Position numbers and translations under genes: made by a program | Assembly (NCBI RefSeq): GCF_042660205.1 | Contig: NZ_JBHSTQ010000003.1 | Span: 1-64,000 of the forward strand | Length of the DNA stretch: 64,000 nucleotides | Direction: 5' to 3' | Source: Sporolactobacillus kofuensis | GTDB lineage: Bacteria > Bacillota > Bacilli > Bacillales > Sporolactobacillaceae | Shown: positions 25,613-34,130 of the stretch, one piece after another | Position numbering within the stretch: position 1 is the stretch's first letter | How the letters are laid out: the number at the start of each line of letters is the position of its first letter | The notes under the pieces: generated by a model | Database searches by the model: none | Told to the model about the DNA's origin: nothing | What the model saw: the letters and a program-made list of their open reading frames with translations, nothing else

Positions 25613-26464
25613 TTATTTTGCGATGAATTGCGCGATTTCATGATTAAACGCATCAAGTAGGCGGCTTGTGATTGCGCCCGGCTTGCCATCTCCAACCGGA
25701 TGCTCGTCAATCTGCACAACCGGAGTCACACGTACGCCGGTACTTGTGATAAAAGCTTCATCCGCATCCAGCAATTCATCGGTTGTGTATGTACGCTCCT
25801 CAACCGGAATGCCAAGCTGTTCCGCAAGCTGCAAGACAAAGAGACGTGTAATCCCATTTAATATAAAGTGATTGGCCGGATGCGTAATTAATACACCATC
25901 CTTCACGATGAATACGTTACATGTTGATCCTTCAGTCACCACGCCGTCCCGATGTAAGATCGCTTCGGCACTTCCTTTTTCAAAGGCTTCCTGATTGGCG
26001 AGCACATTTCCAAGCAAATTCAGTGTCTTGATGTCGCAGCGCAGCCAGCGAATGTCGTCGATCAAACTTGCCTTAATGCCATCCGGATAGAGATCTTCAT
26101 CTTGAGTCGTCGCTTCGACACTGGCAGTAAGTACAGAGCTGATCGGTTTTTCTGGAAAACGATGCTTTCGTGCGATCGCACCACGTGTAATCTGAAAGTA
26201 AACGTAACCATCGTTCATCTCGTTGTCTTTAATTAATTTGTTCAAGTTCTCCACAAGATGATCCGTATCATAAGGAAGCGTTAAACGTAATTCCCGTGCA
26301 CTTCGGTTCAATCGTTTCATATGAAGATCAAGCAGAAACATCTCTCCGTTATAGACACGGAGGGCTTCATAGATCCCGTCGCCGAATTGATAGCCTCTGT
26401 CCTCCATATCAACCTTACCCTGTTCCCTTGCCATAAACTGGTCATTATATAATATTGTGCTCAC
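25613..26464 (-). CDS. dat: D-amino acid aminotransferase
   Basis: Dat transfers the amino group of D-alanine to 2-oxoglutarate, giving D-glutamate for peptidoglycan. It is a class IV PLP enzyme of 283 residues, the usual length. Seen are YQFGDGIYEALRVY, the catalytic lysine in DIKTLNLLGNVLANQEA near residue 145, EGSTCNVFIV with the conserved glutamate, and STGVRVTPVV near the PLP phosphate site. A GTG start at 26464, eight bases behind GGGGG, gives MSTILYNDQF as in relatives; the longer frame to 26530 is not supported. Confidence 0.93.
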   Translation of the reverse strand: MSTILYNDQFMAREQGKVDMEDRGYQFGDGIYEALRVYNGEMFLLDLHMKRLNRSARELRLTLPYDTDHLVENLNKLIKDNEMNDGYVYFQITRGAIARKHRFPEKPISSVLTASVEATTQDEDLYPDGIKASLIDDIRWLRCDIKTLNLLGNVLANQEAFEKGSAEAILHRDGVVTEGSTCNVFIVKDGVLITHPANHFILNGITRLFVLQLAEQLGIPVEERTYTTDELLDADEAFITSTGVRVTPVVQIDEHPVGDGKPGAITSRLLDAFNHEIAQFIAK

Positions 26465-26687
26465 TGTGAGGTCCCCCTTTGTCGATGAATTGCTCCACTG
26501 TCCTTCCACAGGGAGACAAATCCGATTCATTTCGTACCCATTTGTTTTATTATACTCTGTGATTTATTAAGGCCTCAACTACAAATTTTTCAGAATCCTT
26601 GTCAAGATCATGTCGGATCGAGAGACTGATCCATCTCGGAAGCTGATCATTTGCTTTATAGGACTTATCGATCAATCTAAGGCGAGA

Positions 26688-26720
26688 AAGAAAAAAACAG
26701 AGACAATTGCCTCTGTTTCC
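26688..26720 (-). terminator. Rho-independent terminator of the G1P dehydrogenase operon
   Basis: AAACAGAGGCAATTG and CAATTGTCTCTGTTT pair on the minus strand with seven T following, 25 bases after the stop at 26746. Confidence 0.85.
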
Positions 26721-26745
26721 TAAATCTATTGAGTAATTATCTTAA

Positions 26746-27807
26746 TCAAATAAGTATGTCCTGCAAAATCGGATCGTCATGTAAGATCTGATGTGCAAGC
26801 TCTCGATATTTTTCTTCATGAAGGTAGGTATGACGCATCGGTTTCATCTCCGGTGCTCGATCGATCGCCATGTCAAAATCCGCAATAGTCATCCCCACGG
26901 ACTTTGCGTATGTGAAAAAGCCGGTGCTCTGCAACACTTTTGTCACGCGTTCATAACGATGATCCTGTACCTTGCTCATCAGGTAGGTGGCAACACCAAC
27001 CTGGATGCCGTGAAGCTGCGGTTTTGCTGAAAAAGTATCGAGTGCATGTGAAATCAGATGTTCACTGCCGCTGGTCGGTGCACTGTTCCCGGCAATTTCC
27101 ATCGATATACCAGCCATTGTCAAAGAGTCTACCAATTCTTTAAGAAAGAGGTCATCACGGATCGTACCAAAATCGGTGCGGACAAAACTGTTTACCGCTT
27201 TCTTCGAGATCATTAACGCACAATCATCTACCCGTGTGACGCCTTTCTTTTCCTCTAAAATCCAATCTTCAGCTGCCGTAATCTTAGAAACAAGATCCCC
27301 AACTCCGGAATAGATAAAGCATTCCGGTGCACTTTTCACAACATCAATATCAATGAGAATGCCATAGGGCATCTTCGCATGCACCGAAATACGGCGACCA
27401 TGAATGGTCAGCGATGTGTTGGAACTTGAGAACCCATCGTTTGATGTCGAAGTCGGCACACTGATGAACGGCCATTTACGCAATAACGCTGTGTATTTCG
27501 CCGCGTCAAGCGCTTTACCTCCGCCGATCCCGACCACTGCCTCTGTCTGGAATGGAAGCTGAAAAGCGTAATCAACAACATGATCAATATCAATATCGTT
27601 GATCTCAGTTGTTTCCAAAACATCGATACCCGCTTCTTTCATTGATGCAAACACGGTTTCTCCAAGCATTTCTGTTAAGCCCATGCCGAAGAAAAGAACT
27701 ACTTTTTTAAATTGATGGCGACCAAGCAACCTGCCGATTTCCGCCATATTCCCTTTCCGTACATCCAAGAGTGACGGTACAACAATTTGATGATTATCGC
27801 TGCCCAT
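26746..27807 (-). CDS. egsA: sn-glycerol-1-phosphate dehydrogenase (AraM/EgsA family)
   Basis: The enzyme reduces dihydroxyacetone phosphate to sn-glycerol 1-phosphate, the archaeal-type backbone that Bacillus uses for heptaprenylglyceryl phosphate. The 353-residue protein belongs to the iron-containing-alcohol-dehydrogenase fold: GIGGGKALDAAKY, VPTSTSNDGFSS, then metal ligands in GVGDLVSK, GSEHLISH and QLHGIQVG. ATG at 27807 is 9 bases after AGGAGG and overlaps the upstream phosphatase gene by 14 bases, so translation is coupled. PcrB, the prenyl transferase of this route, is not in the window. Confidence 0.9.
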   Translation of the reverse strand: MGSDNHQIVVPSLLDVRKGNMAEIGRLLGRHQFKKVVLFFGMGLTEMLGETVFASMKEAGIDVLETTEINDIDIDHVVDYAFQLPFQTEAVVGIGGGKALDAAKYTALLRKWPFISVPTSTSNDGFSSSNTSLTIHGRRISVHAKMPYGILIDIDVVKSAPECFIYSGVGDLVSKITAAEDWILEEKKGVTRVDDCALMISKKAVNSFVRTDFGTIRDDLFLKELVDSLTMAGISMEIAGNSAPTSGSEHLISHALDTFSAKPQLHGIQVGVATYLMSKVQDHRYERVTKVLQSTGFFTYAKSVGMTIADFDMAIDRAPEMKPMRHTYLHEEKYRELAHQILHDDPILQDILI

Positions 27808-28465
27808 TGATGATCGCCTCCTCATGTGTGGCCAGATAGTTCTCTACATCTTTAAAACTATTAATGGCGACGTACTCTTTATTTTCTTGATCCAGCAAAT
27901 TCTGAAGCTTTCCTTTGGCAAAAATGGTATCTGCCAGCATGGCTGCTTTCAGATCAGGAAGACTGTCTCCTGCAAACAATACGGTGTTGTACTCTTTCAT
28001 CAGATCACGCGCAAGCTTCTGTTTGTCAATACCATACAGTTCTGAGTAATAAGAACCGTTTGGATCAGGCTTGAGCTGAATTCCACGATTTTCATATACA
28101 CCAGGATTAGAATAGATTTTAACATCTGTTATACCCTGTTTCTCAAAAATACGTTTAATATAGTAATCTGTACCTGCACTGATGACTACAAACGCACCGC
28201 CAAGCGCTTTAACGTGTTCAATCACCTTTTTGGCATAGGGATCAAAAGGTACCGCATCAATATCTTCATCAATCCCTACTTGATCGCGATCTATAGATTT
28301 AAATAATCGGCTCAGATAGTCAAGATCAGTCATGACTTTCTTATCCCAATCATCATAGAGCTTGTCACGTTGATCAGCAAAATGTCGGTCAATGATCACA
28401 TGAAAAAAATCTTTATCGGAGAGTGTGCCATCGAAATCAGAAAGAAAAAGGAAGGATTTTGTCAT
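27794..28465 (-). CDS. HAD-superfamily phosphatase (MtnX/SerB-like, HAD-IB)
   Basis: A 223-residue cytoplasmic phosphatase. HAD motif I is D10-F-D12 in LSDFDGTLSD, motif II the serine in VVISAGTDYY, and motif III/IV FAGDSLPDLKAA. Build and length are like MtnX (2-hydroxy-3-keto-5-methylthiopentenyl-1-phosphate phosphatase), but the other methionine-salvage genes are absent. Overlap with the G1P dehydrogenase suggests the substrate is related to that enzyme, for instance glycerol 1-phosphate or a prenylglyceryl phosphate. ATG at 28465 is 9 bases after AAAGGAG. Confidence 0.8.
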   Translation of the reverse strand: MTKSFLFLSDFDGTLSDKDFFHVIIDRHFADQRDKLYDDWDKKVMTDLDYLSRLFKSIDRDQVGIDEDIDAVPFDPYAKKVIEHVKALGGAFVVISAGTDYYIKRIFEKQGITDVKIYSNPGVYENRGIQLKPDPNGSYYSELYGIDKQKLARDLMKEYNTVLFAGDSLPDLKAAMLADTIFAKGKLQNLLDQENKEYVAINSFKDVENYLATHEEAIINGQR

Positions 28466-28487
28466 ATAATAGTTCTCCTTTATTTGT

Positions 28488-28517
28488 TCTGTTATATTAC
28501 AGTTATAGTATAACAGA
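28488..28517 (-). promoter_or_regulatory. Operator-like inverted repeats in the HAD-G1P dehydrogenase promoter
   Basis: TCTGTTATA (28488-28496) and TATAACAGA (28509-28517) are a perfect inverted repeat, and GTTATA-G-TATAAC (28502-28514) is nested in it. On the minus strand TGTTATACT forms an extended -10. The half-sites equal those at the GntR-family promoter (4172-4192) but with a different spacer. Confidence 0.6.
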
Positions 28518-28702
28518 TAAATTATCTGTTTTATTTTCATGCAAACGTAACCAATATGTCGAAATGATGAAAATCATTTACCTACTCAACCCGATTGACC
28601 TTTTTGAATTAGTATACCCTTTTCTCTAGGTATTTTATCTAAGTCAGTGTATGCGGGTTTACAGACTTCAGATACGCGTAGGAGATTTAGCTTGGTAAAA
28701 AA

Positions 28703-28846
28703 CTCTGGTCTCATATTTTTTATCATTGTGCTTCGATCGATTGCCACAGGCGACCCGGAAGCCTCCTCGGTCAATCCTCTATCTACGGGGTCTCCCTTGG
28801 CTCGCATCAACTAGAACGGTCCCGAAGGAGTCTCGTACTTTCGGTT
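28703..28846 (+). repeat. Dispersed intergenic repeat, copy 3
   Basis: The order TATTTTTTATCATTGTGCTTCGAT, GAAGCCTCCTCG, CGGGGTCTC, GGCTCGCATCAAC, AACGGTCCCG and GGAGTCTCG follows copy 4. The 518-base gap 28466-28983 contains only this repeat, the promoter above and the comK terminator. Confidence 0.7.
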
Positions 28847-28922
28847 TTGAGCTTAAATTTTGACGAAATAAATGCCGTTCATCCTAGTATCTAAGTCCAA
28901 AATTTTATACTTTCCTTTCTTA

Positions 28923-28974
28923 CAAAAAACACCCCGACTATTGGCTGGATTACGCCAATCATCGGGGTGCTTTG
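28923..28974 (-). terminator. Rho-independent terminator of comK
   Basis: On the minus strand CACCCCGATGATTGGC pairs with GCCAATAGTCGGGGTG and is followed by TTTTTTG, ten bases after the stop. Confidence 0.88.
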
Positions 28975-28983
28975 ATCACGCTA

Positions 28984-29577
28984 TTATGCTTCGGATAAAT
29001 CCTCTCCCTCGTCATTCAGGTGAATGAAAAATGTACCTCTTTCATTAATTCTAATGTTGTGCTCATGGACTTGCTTTCGAGGTACACCAGTATCAAGAAT
29101 CTGATAAGGTGCGATTCGTTCGCGAATCTGAAGTCGGTATTGTGCTGTTTTCATGACCTTGTTGAAAAACGGGCGAATATTTATTGGTAATTCAATTTTT
29201 TGATTATGCGTTAAATAAGCGAAAATAGTTCCGGGGGTCTCTTCACTCTTTGCCCATTGACGAATATGGGAATGGGCAAGCCACACACAGTTTCTTGACG
29301 CTTCCGCCATGAGCGGCAGAAAATAGATACCCAGTTCGTTGCATACACAAATAGGCGGCATGCTTTTGTAACCCATCATCATGGCAATTTTCTTTCTGCC
29401 GCTGTAGGTTGACCCATAATAACTGCAGGATTCCTGGACGATCTGTAACGGTGTTTGCGCCACTTGACATGTTCGCGTTTCCTCAATAATCAGCGTGCCT
29501 AAACTCCCGTCAGAACGGTCGTAGGGAAGCAAGGCCATTGTTTCCGGACGAATAATATACAGTTTTTCGTTCTCCAT
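28984..29577 (-). CDS. comK: Competence transcription factor ComK
   Basis: ComK is the master activator of DNA uptake genes in Bacilli and binds paired AAAAN5TTTT boxes. The 197-residue protein matches ComK in length and in the ordered segments TPLQIVQESCSYYGSTYSG, GRKKIA, PPICV, CVWLAHSHI and ELPINIRPFFNKVMKTAQYR. The C-terminus is more divergent. ATG at 29577 is 7 bases from GAGGAG. It is alone, has its own terminator, and its promoter lies about 185 bases upstream, leaving a long leader. I could not find exact ComK boxes upstream, so autoregulation is not shown. Confidence 0.88.
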   Translation of the reverse strand: MENEKLYIIRPETMALLPYDRSDGSLGTLIIEETRTCQVAQTPLQIVQESCSYYGSTYSGRKKIAMMMGYKSMPPICVCNELGIYFLPLMAEASRNCVWLAHSHIRQWAKSEETPGTIFAYLTHNQKIELPINIRPFFNKVMKTAQYRLQIRERIAPYQILDTGVPRKQVHEHNIRINERGTFFIHLNDEGEDLSEA

Positions 29578-29760
29578 TAACATGCTCCTCATCTAAATTT
29601 GATTTGGTGTCTTACAAATTGCTGGGTGAAAAAGGTACCTGTTTTCCTTACATTGTGTTGGAAAGAACCGCGATAGAGGATTTTTCATTTTTGCGGTTAA
29701 CCAGTGAGAGGTGTACTGAATAAATTTCAGAGTATTTGGAACCCTGCATTTATACCTATA

Positions 29761-29788
29761 ATTATACAGAATTCACTATATTTTTCAA
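29761..29788 (-). promoter_or_regulatory. Candidate sigma-A promoter for comK
   Basis: On the minus strand TTGAAA (29783-29788) and TATAAT (29761-29766) are 16 bases apart. The rest of the gap 29578-30128 is AT-rich and shows no gene. Confidence 0.6.
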
Positions 29789-30053
29789 TTAAATATAGAG
29801 CTTTTCAGACACTATTTTCCATATTTTCACAAATTGTTCAATAATACAGACCATGAACATCCCTCAGTTCCCTAATCACTTTCATTGTTTAAACAATTTT
29901 TCTAACTTTTTAGAATAAATCACATAACACAAATAGCCAATGGACTTGAACCAACAAATGATCTTCTCATAAGAAAAAAAATATTCTTGTCTCATAAACG
30001 GAGGCTTTATTACTTATATAATTCGGTTGTCAATGCAGTTGTATAAAAGCGAT

Positions 30054-30090
30054 TAAAAAGATGAAAGGAAAATTCCTCTCATCTTTTTTT
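30054..30090. terminator. Rho-independent terminator after the DUF2712/ABC operon
   Basis: AAAAAGATGA and TCATCTTTTTTT pair with an inner GGA/TCC step. It lies about 40 bases after the stop at 30129 and works on the minus strand, with A and T tracts on both sides. Confidence 0.75.
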
Positions 30091-30128
30091 AAAGCCACTG
30101 ATTGAAATTGCCTCTTATCCATAAAAAT

Positions 30129-30770
30129 TCATTTCATTTTTATTAGTTCAATGACCAAGTCTGTATCTTTTTTCGAGAAATTAGTCAGTTGCAGATCTTC
30201 ACCCTTTTTCAATTTAAATTCAAAGGTATCTCTATTTTTCTTGATATCGTCACTATTTTTTTCTTGGAATGTCTTTGCATCCACTACCTGAACGAACAAT
30301 TCAAATGGCGTATTCTTATTATTCTCCACACTTAATTTGTAGGTTCCACTCTCGATTTCCTGCCCTGCTCGAAAGTTTCCTGTTTCATTAAGCAATTCAA
30401 AACGTTTATTTTGCACAATTATTTTTTTGAACTTAGATGGAGTGAGTAAGGCTGCTCCCTTCCCGGAAACCTGCACTTTATTATTCATAGTATATAAACG
30501 ATTTACAATCCGATCACCTTTTTTAAGATGAATGATGCCAACAGTTACATGCCCACTTGTCGCCTTGATATCATAATATCCTGGTTTAAACCGTTTATTA
30601 TCTACAGTATAAGTGTTTCCGCTTCTCAAGGTTATCATTTGCGCCGTATTACTTTTGGTATTTCTCCTAAAGGTTTTATATGATTCATCACTTAAGAGAT
30701 ATCGGGATATCAAAACACCTGCCAAAGCAAGAATAAGAACAACAAATACAATTTTTTTATTTTTCGTCAT
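30129..30770 (-). CDS. Membrane-anchored extracytoplasmic protein, unknown
   Basis: A 213-residue protein with a short basic N-terminus (MTKNKK), one membrane segment at about residues 7-26 and an extracytoplasmic part. That part seems to hold repeated small beta domains, each with a G-Y/T-Y or GTYKL type turn (KPGYYDIKATSG near 63; IESGTYKLSV near 140). No family name comes to mind. It overlaps the ABC ATPase gene by 14 bases, so it belongs to the DUF2712/ABC operon as last gene, and may be an accessory or immunity-like component. Base composition is AT-rich like the rest of the operon. Confidence 0.65.
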   Translation of the reverse strand: MTKNKKIVFVVLILALAGVLISRYLLSDESYKTFRRNTKSNTAQMITLRSGNTYTVDNKRFKPGYYDIKATSGHVTVGIIHLKKGDRIVNRLYTMNNKVQVSGKGAALLTPSKFKKIIVQNKRFELLNETGNFRAGQEIESGTYKLSVENNKNTPFELFVQVVDAKTFQEKNSDDIKKNRDTFEFKLKKGEDLQLTNFSKKDTDLVIELIKMK

Positions 30771-31401
30771 TTCCGACCAAATGTCCTTCCTCTACTGTAA
30801 GAACAGTGTCAGCCAAAATGTCCAAATCATCTTGATTATGACTCGCAATGACAATGAGTGCGCCTCGTTCCTTTTCTTCAACCAAAATGTCTCGGACCAG
30901 TTCAACACCGTTTTTGTCTATTGCATTGGTCGGTTCATCAAGCAACAAGATCTCTGGTTTTTCGAAAATCGCTTGAGCAATACTAAGCCGCTGCTTCATC
31001 CCCAACGAAAATTTTCTGACAGGCATCTTACTTGTCGGATCAAGTCCCACTCTTTCAATAGCTGATTTAATGTCTTGGTCTGAAGCAACCCGCTTCACCT
31101 TGGATAAAATTTTCAAGTTCGTAAATGCACTGTATTCCGGCAGCAGATCCGTTTTTTCAATAATAACACCAATACTTGACGGGAATGATATATCCCGATG
31201 CAATACTTTCTCATTAATTTTTATGGTTCCATGGTTAATATAGATCAATCCACAAAGAGCACGAATCAGCATTGTTTTTCCTGAACCATTGCGCCCGCTT
31301 AACCCGTATATATGCTTATCATAAAATGTATAACTAATGTCATTTAATACATCTGCACGTTTAATTTTTTTACTCACATGATCTGCAATGACTGTTGTCA
31401 A
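30757..31401 (-). CDS. ABC transporter ATP-binding protein (YybJ-like)
   Basis: A compact 214-residue ATPase. Walker A is GRNGSGKTM near residue 38, the signature FSLGMKQRLSIA near 130, and Walker B ILLLDEPTNAID near 152. Short ATPases like this power ABC-2-type systems with separate membrane subunits. Three membrane proteins are encoded directly upstream, in the same order as the B. subtilis yybN-yybM-yybL-yybK-yybJ cluster as I recall it. The substrate may be the secreted DUF2712 protein or a lipid-type compound. Confidence 0.85.
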   Translation of the reverse strand: MTTVIADHVSKKIKRADVLNDISYTFYDKHIYGLSGRNGSGKTMLIRALCGLIYINHGTIKINEKVLHRDISFPSSIGVIIEKTDLLPEYSAFTNLKILSKVKRVASDQDIKSAIERVGLDPTSKMPVRKFSLGMKQRLSIAQAIFEKPEILLLDEPTNAIDKNGVELVRDILVEEKERGALIVIASHNQDDLDILADTVLTVEEGHLVGNDEK

Positions 31402-31413
31402 GACAAATTCCCC

Positions 31414-32154
31414 CTAATAGATATCCACTTTTTTTATTAAGCGTGTCGCAAAGAAGATTAGAATTGTTATCAGTGTACAGACTATGACGAGTGAAAGCAC
31501 CGTCTCAATGAATAACCCTTGATGAATATAGTGGTTCGTTCTAAGTGGAAACATTGCATTGGGTACAAAGAAATAGATCAGCCATGTCCATTTTCCAATT
31601 GCTTGGAGATAATTCCAAAATGATAGTGATAAAGTGACATATATATTGATAATCAGAAAAGAGGTAATCTCTGAGAAAACCAGTTCGAGTATAAGTTGAC
31701 TCATTAATAGAAAGACAACAATAAGGATATAGAATGGCAACGCATAAACATTTTCATACCAATAAATATAAGTTTCATCGTTCAGAAAAAGCTCTCCTAC
31801 TACACTAAATATCCCAACTTGGATCAAGATAAACCCGATTCCCAATGCAAGGGTTTTTACTAGTTTCAACACGATAAATTTTTTCCGATTATAGTTACGA
31901 ACCAACATGTATTTTCCAAATCCGTATAAGTCCTTTTTTAACATTCCCATCATAAAAAAACTGATCACACCAAAACTAAAATACCAGTCCATCATCAATA
32001 TCAGTGCTGAATTATTCGACACACTAATCATAAAAGCTAGTGACACGGGCCAGTCCGGCTTAAAATCATGAAGACCAGGAATCATCGTCCACGCCTGAAA
32101 GAATGTAATGCCAATAAAAAACAATAGAATAAATCGTTTATTCTTTCTCATCAA
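31414..32154 (-). CDS. ABC transporter membrane subunit (YybK-like)
   Basis: A 246-residue integral membrane protein with about six hydrophobic segments; it ends with a basic FATRLIKKVDIY tail. There is no strong motif. It overlaps the previous gene by 4 bases and is followed 12 bases later by the ATPase gene. Function is assigned from position in an ABC operon and from similarity in layout to the yyb cluster, not from a catalytic motif. Confidence 0.65.
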   Translation of the reverse strand: MMRKNKRFILLFFIGITFFQAWTMIPGLHDFKPDWPVSLAFMISVSNNSALILMMDWYFSFGVISFFMMGMLKKDLYGFGKYMLVRNYNRKKFIVLKLVKTLALGIGFILIQVGIFSVVGELFLNDETYIYWYENVYALPFYILIVVFLLMSQLILELVFSEITSFLIINIYVTLSLSFWNYLQAIGKWTWLIYFFVPNAMFPLRTNHYIHQGLFIETVLSLVIVCTLITILIFFATRLIKKVDIY

Positions 32155-32849
32155 AGGAAATCCCTTCTTTGAATGAAAATACTATTGACTAAATATAGGC
32201 TTAAAAAGACGGCAATTAATCTTAATACGCGTGAGATGAACTCCGTAACTGTCAATCCTTTTTCAAAGTACATTTGGATGAACGGATCAACATCAAAGAG
32301 TGGACTCCAAGTAATTTTTCCTAATAGAAAACCTAAATAACTTAAGATAATACATAGAACAAGAGCATGTAATCTATTGAAAAAGTTCTCCAAGAAAAAA
32401 AGCAACAATCCTAGAAAGTTCAAATAAAGAAAGAACAGGCAGGCATAGATTAATGCCAAAATGTAGAACTGCTGCTGCATCAATACATTATTTTCTAGAA
32501 ACAATGCATTCAAACCGGCAGCAACACCCCCATGAATCAGCACAAAAATGAAAGAAAGCACACACAATTTGACTACATAATGTTTTGTAAAATCATAACG
32601 ATCTTTATGGAGCAATGTAATAACATTTGACGGATAAAGTGTGAGGTTCCTGAAGAGAAGGAAAATAACACCAAATATATAAGCAATTGAGCGAAAATCA
32701 TAATAACAATAAAAATTTGTGGTAATCTGCTTCAATGTATCTGGTCTTATATGTCGTACTAGAGATTGATAGAGTAAGAAATAATAAAATACACAAAAAA
32801 GAATGAACATGAGTGACACGTGAACGAGTTTTTTTAAGTCAAATCTCAT
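32151..32849 (-). CDS. ABC transporter membrane subunit (YybL-like)
   Basis: A 232-residue, roughly six-segment membrane protein starting MRFDLKKLVHVSLM. It overlaps both neighbours (11 and 4 bases), which points to a fixed stoichiometry within the transporter. No sequence motif beyond membrane topology is visible. It may be one of three different permease-like subunits working with the single ATPase. Confidence 0.65.
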   Translation of the reverse strand: MRFDLKKLVHVSLMFILFCVFYYFLLYQSLVRHIRPDTLKQITTNFYCYYDFRSIAYIFGVIFLLFRNLTLYPSNVITLLHKDRYDFTKHYVVKLCVLSFIFVLIHGGVAAGLNALFLENNVLMQQQFYILALIYACLFFLYLNFLGLLLFFLENFFNRLHALVLCIILSYLGFLLGKITWSPLFDVDPFIQMYFEKGLTVTEFISRVLRLIAVFLSLYLVNSIFIQRRDFL

Positions 32850-33621
32850 CGCTCTTCACCTTATAAATATAAGAAGCTACTATAAGAATGAACGCTGGAC
32901 TCAGAAAGAGTCCAATATTTGTGAGTACTAATTTCCATGGATATTCATTGAACGGTTGAAAAACAATCATAACGGCATGATCCCCAGTAATATCTAGAAA
33001 CCAAAGAGCAAACGCAAGAAAATAAGCATAAACTCTTTTCGGAAAAAAGAAACAGATAGCTGTTAATCCTGAGCCTAAGACACCAACAATAACACTTACA
33101 AGTAAAATAAAAATGAGATTTGCCAAGGTCTGATTAGCTATTATAAAATACGAATACATAAATTCTGGATGTTGATTGATAATTTTACTTAATTGGGGAA
33201 GTGCAGCTGTATATGGATCTTGAGTACCATTATAATTGATTAACCAAACGAGCAAAAAATTAATCAGAAGCGAAATAAGCATAACTGAAAAAGCAACGAT
33301 AAATGAGAATATCAATTGCCGGCCAAAATATTTCCTTTTGCCTACCTTTAAAATATGGATCGACTGACTGTTCGATTGAACATCCTGAATGTAATACTCG
33401 GAAACCATTATTAATATGTAGATGGGAAGAAACCACAACATTAAAATTTGCATCATATGCCCTTCAGAATTTCCAACAAGGAAAGCTGATTGATTGGGAG
33501 TAAACTTTTCTGACCACTGACTGTTTAGTAAAAATAAATCGGCGATAGGAAACAGAATCATCAAGGTCATTATCAACATACTTCTTTTACTCTTAATGAA
33601 ACGATAATAATAAGCCTTCAA
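32839..33621 (-). CDS. ABC transporter membrane subunit (YybM-like)
   Basis: A 260-residue membrane protein with about six segments. The first follows a basic start (MKAYYYRFIKSKRS), and there is a long extracytoplasmic region after segment one, a common shape of ABC-2 permeases. It is the first membrane subunit behind the secreted DUF2712 gene, with a 59-base gap, and overlaps the next gene by 11 bases. The assignment rests on order and topology. Confidence 0.65.
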   Translation of the reverse strand: MKAYYYRFIKSKRSMLIMTLMILFPIADLFLLNSQWSEKFTPNQSAFLVGNSEGHMMQILMLWFLPIYILIMVSEYYIQDVQSNSQSIHILKVGKRKYFGRQLIFSFIVAFSVMLISLLINFLLVWLINYNGTQDPYTAALPQLSKIINQHPEFMYSYFIIANQTLANLIFILLVSVIVGVLGSGLTAICFFFPKRVYAYFLAFALWFLDITGDHAVMIVFQPFNEYPWKLVLTNIGLFLSPAFILIVASYIYKVKSDEI

Positions 33622-33680
33622 TTAAGCCACCAACTTTATTAAAAATTATTAATTGAAGAGAGGATCATCCAAATTACTCA

Positions 33681-34130
33681 TTAATATACGATTTTAGGAT
33701 ATTCTTCATCCCAATAACCGGATACGTTATAAGAATTATTATTATAGTTATTATTCTGAGCGGTTAGGTAGCAATACACCCCAGTTGCATCATCGGATGC
33801 CTTTTCATAGGCCTCTCCTCGTCCACTATAAGCATTAACCGTTGGTGTTATATTGTGTCCCGATTTATTTTCCATCCAAAATTGGGTAATTGAATTAAAC
33901 CCTTCTTCAGAGCCCTCCAAATTAACCATCCATGCTTCGTGTATATTTGTAGTTGTGCGCTTATGAGCGTTAGCGTCGCTTACACGCGAATTAGCTTGAT
34001 ACGGACCTATATTAAAGTTATATCTATATTCATTTTTTTCTGCAGCATGAGAAATAGTTGGAATAAGTAAACACAGTGCGATTAAACCAGCAAGTATTAG
34101 TTTCATTAATTTTTTCTTATCTAACACCAT
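33681..34130 (-). CDS. Secreted DUF2712-family protein (YybN-like), possible bacteriocin-like peptide
   Basis: A 149-residue precursor with a Sec signal peptide (basic MVLDKKKLMK, hydrophobic core, cleavage probably after ISHA near residue 29). The mature part of about 120 residues has the DUF2712 pattern: RTTTNIHEAWMVNL, an aromatic ITQFWMENK stretch and the C-terminal NVSGYWDEE. It heads an operon with a multi-subunit ABC system, an arrangement also known for lactococcin 972-type bacteriocins with dedicated transporter/immunity genes. A toxin or signalling role is a guess. GAGGGGG precedes the ATG. The gene and operon are clearly more AT-rich than the metabolic genes around. Confidence 0.75.
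   Translation of the reverse strand: MVLDKKKLMKLILAGLIALCLLIPTISHAAEKNEYRYNFNIGPYQANSRVSDANAHKRTTTNIHEAWMVNLEGSEEGFNSITQFWMENKSGHNITPTVNAYSGRGEAYEKASDDATGVYCYLTAQNNNYNNNSYNVSGYWDEEYPKIVY

Noticed and set aside
29789..29960. Paired ComK boxes upstream of comK
   Set aside because: Only loose AAAA/TTTT arrangements occur; none has the exact AAAAN5TTTT spacing in pairs.
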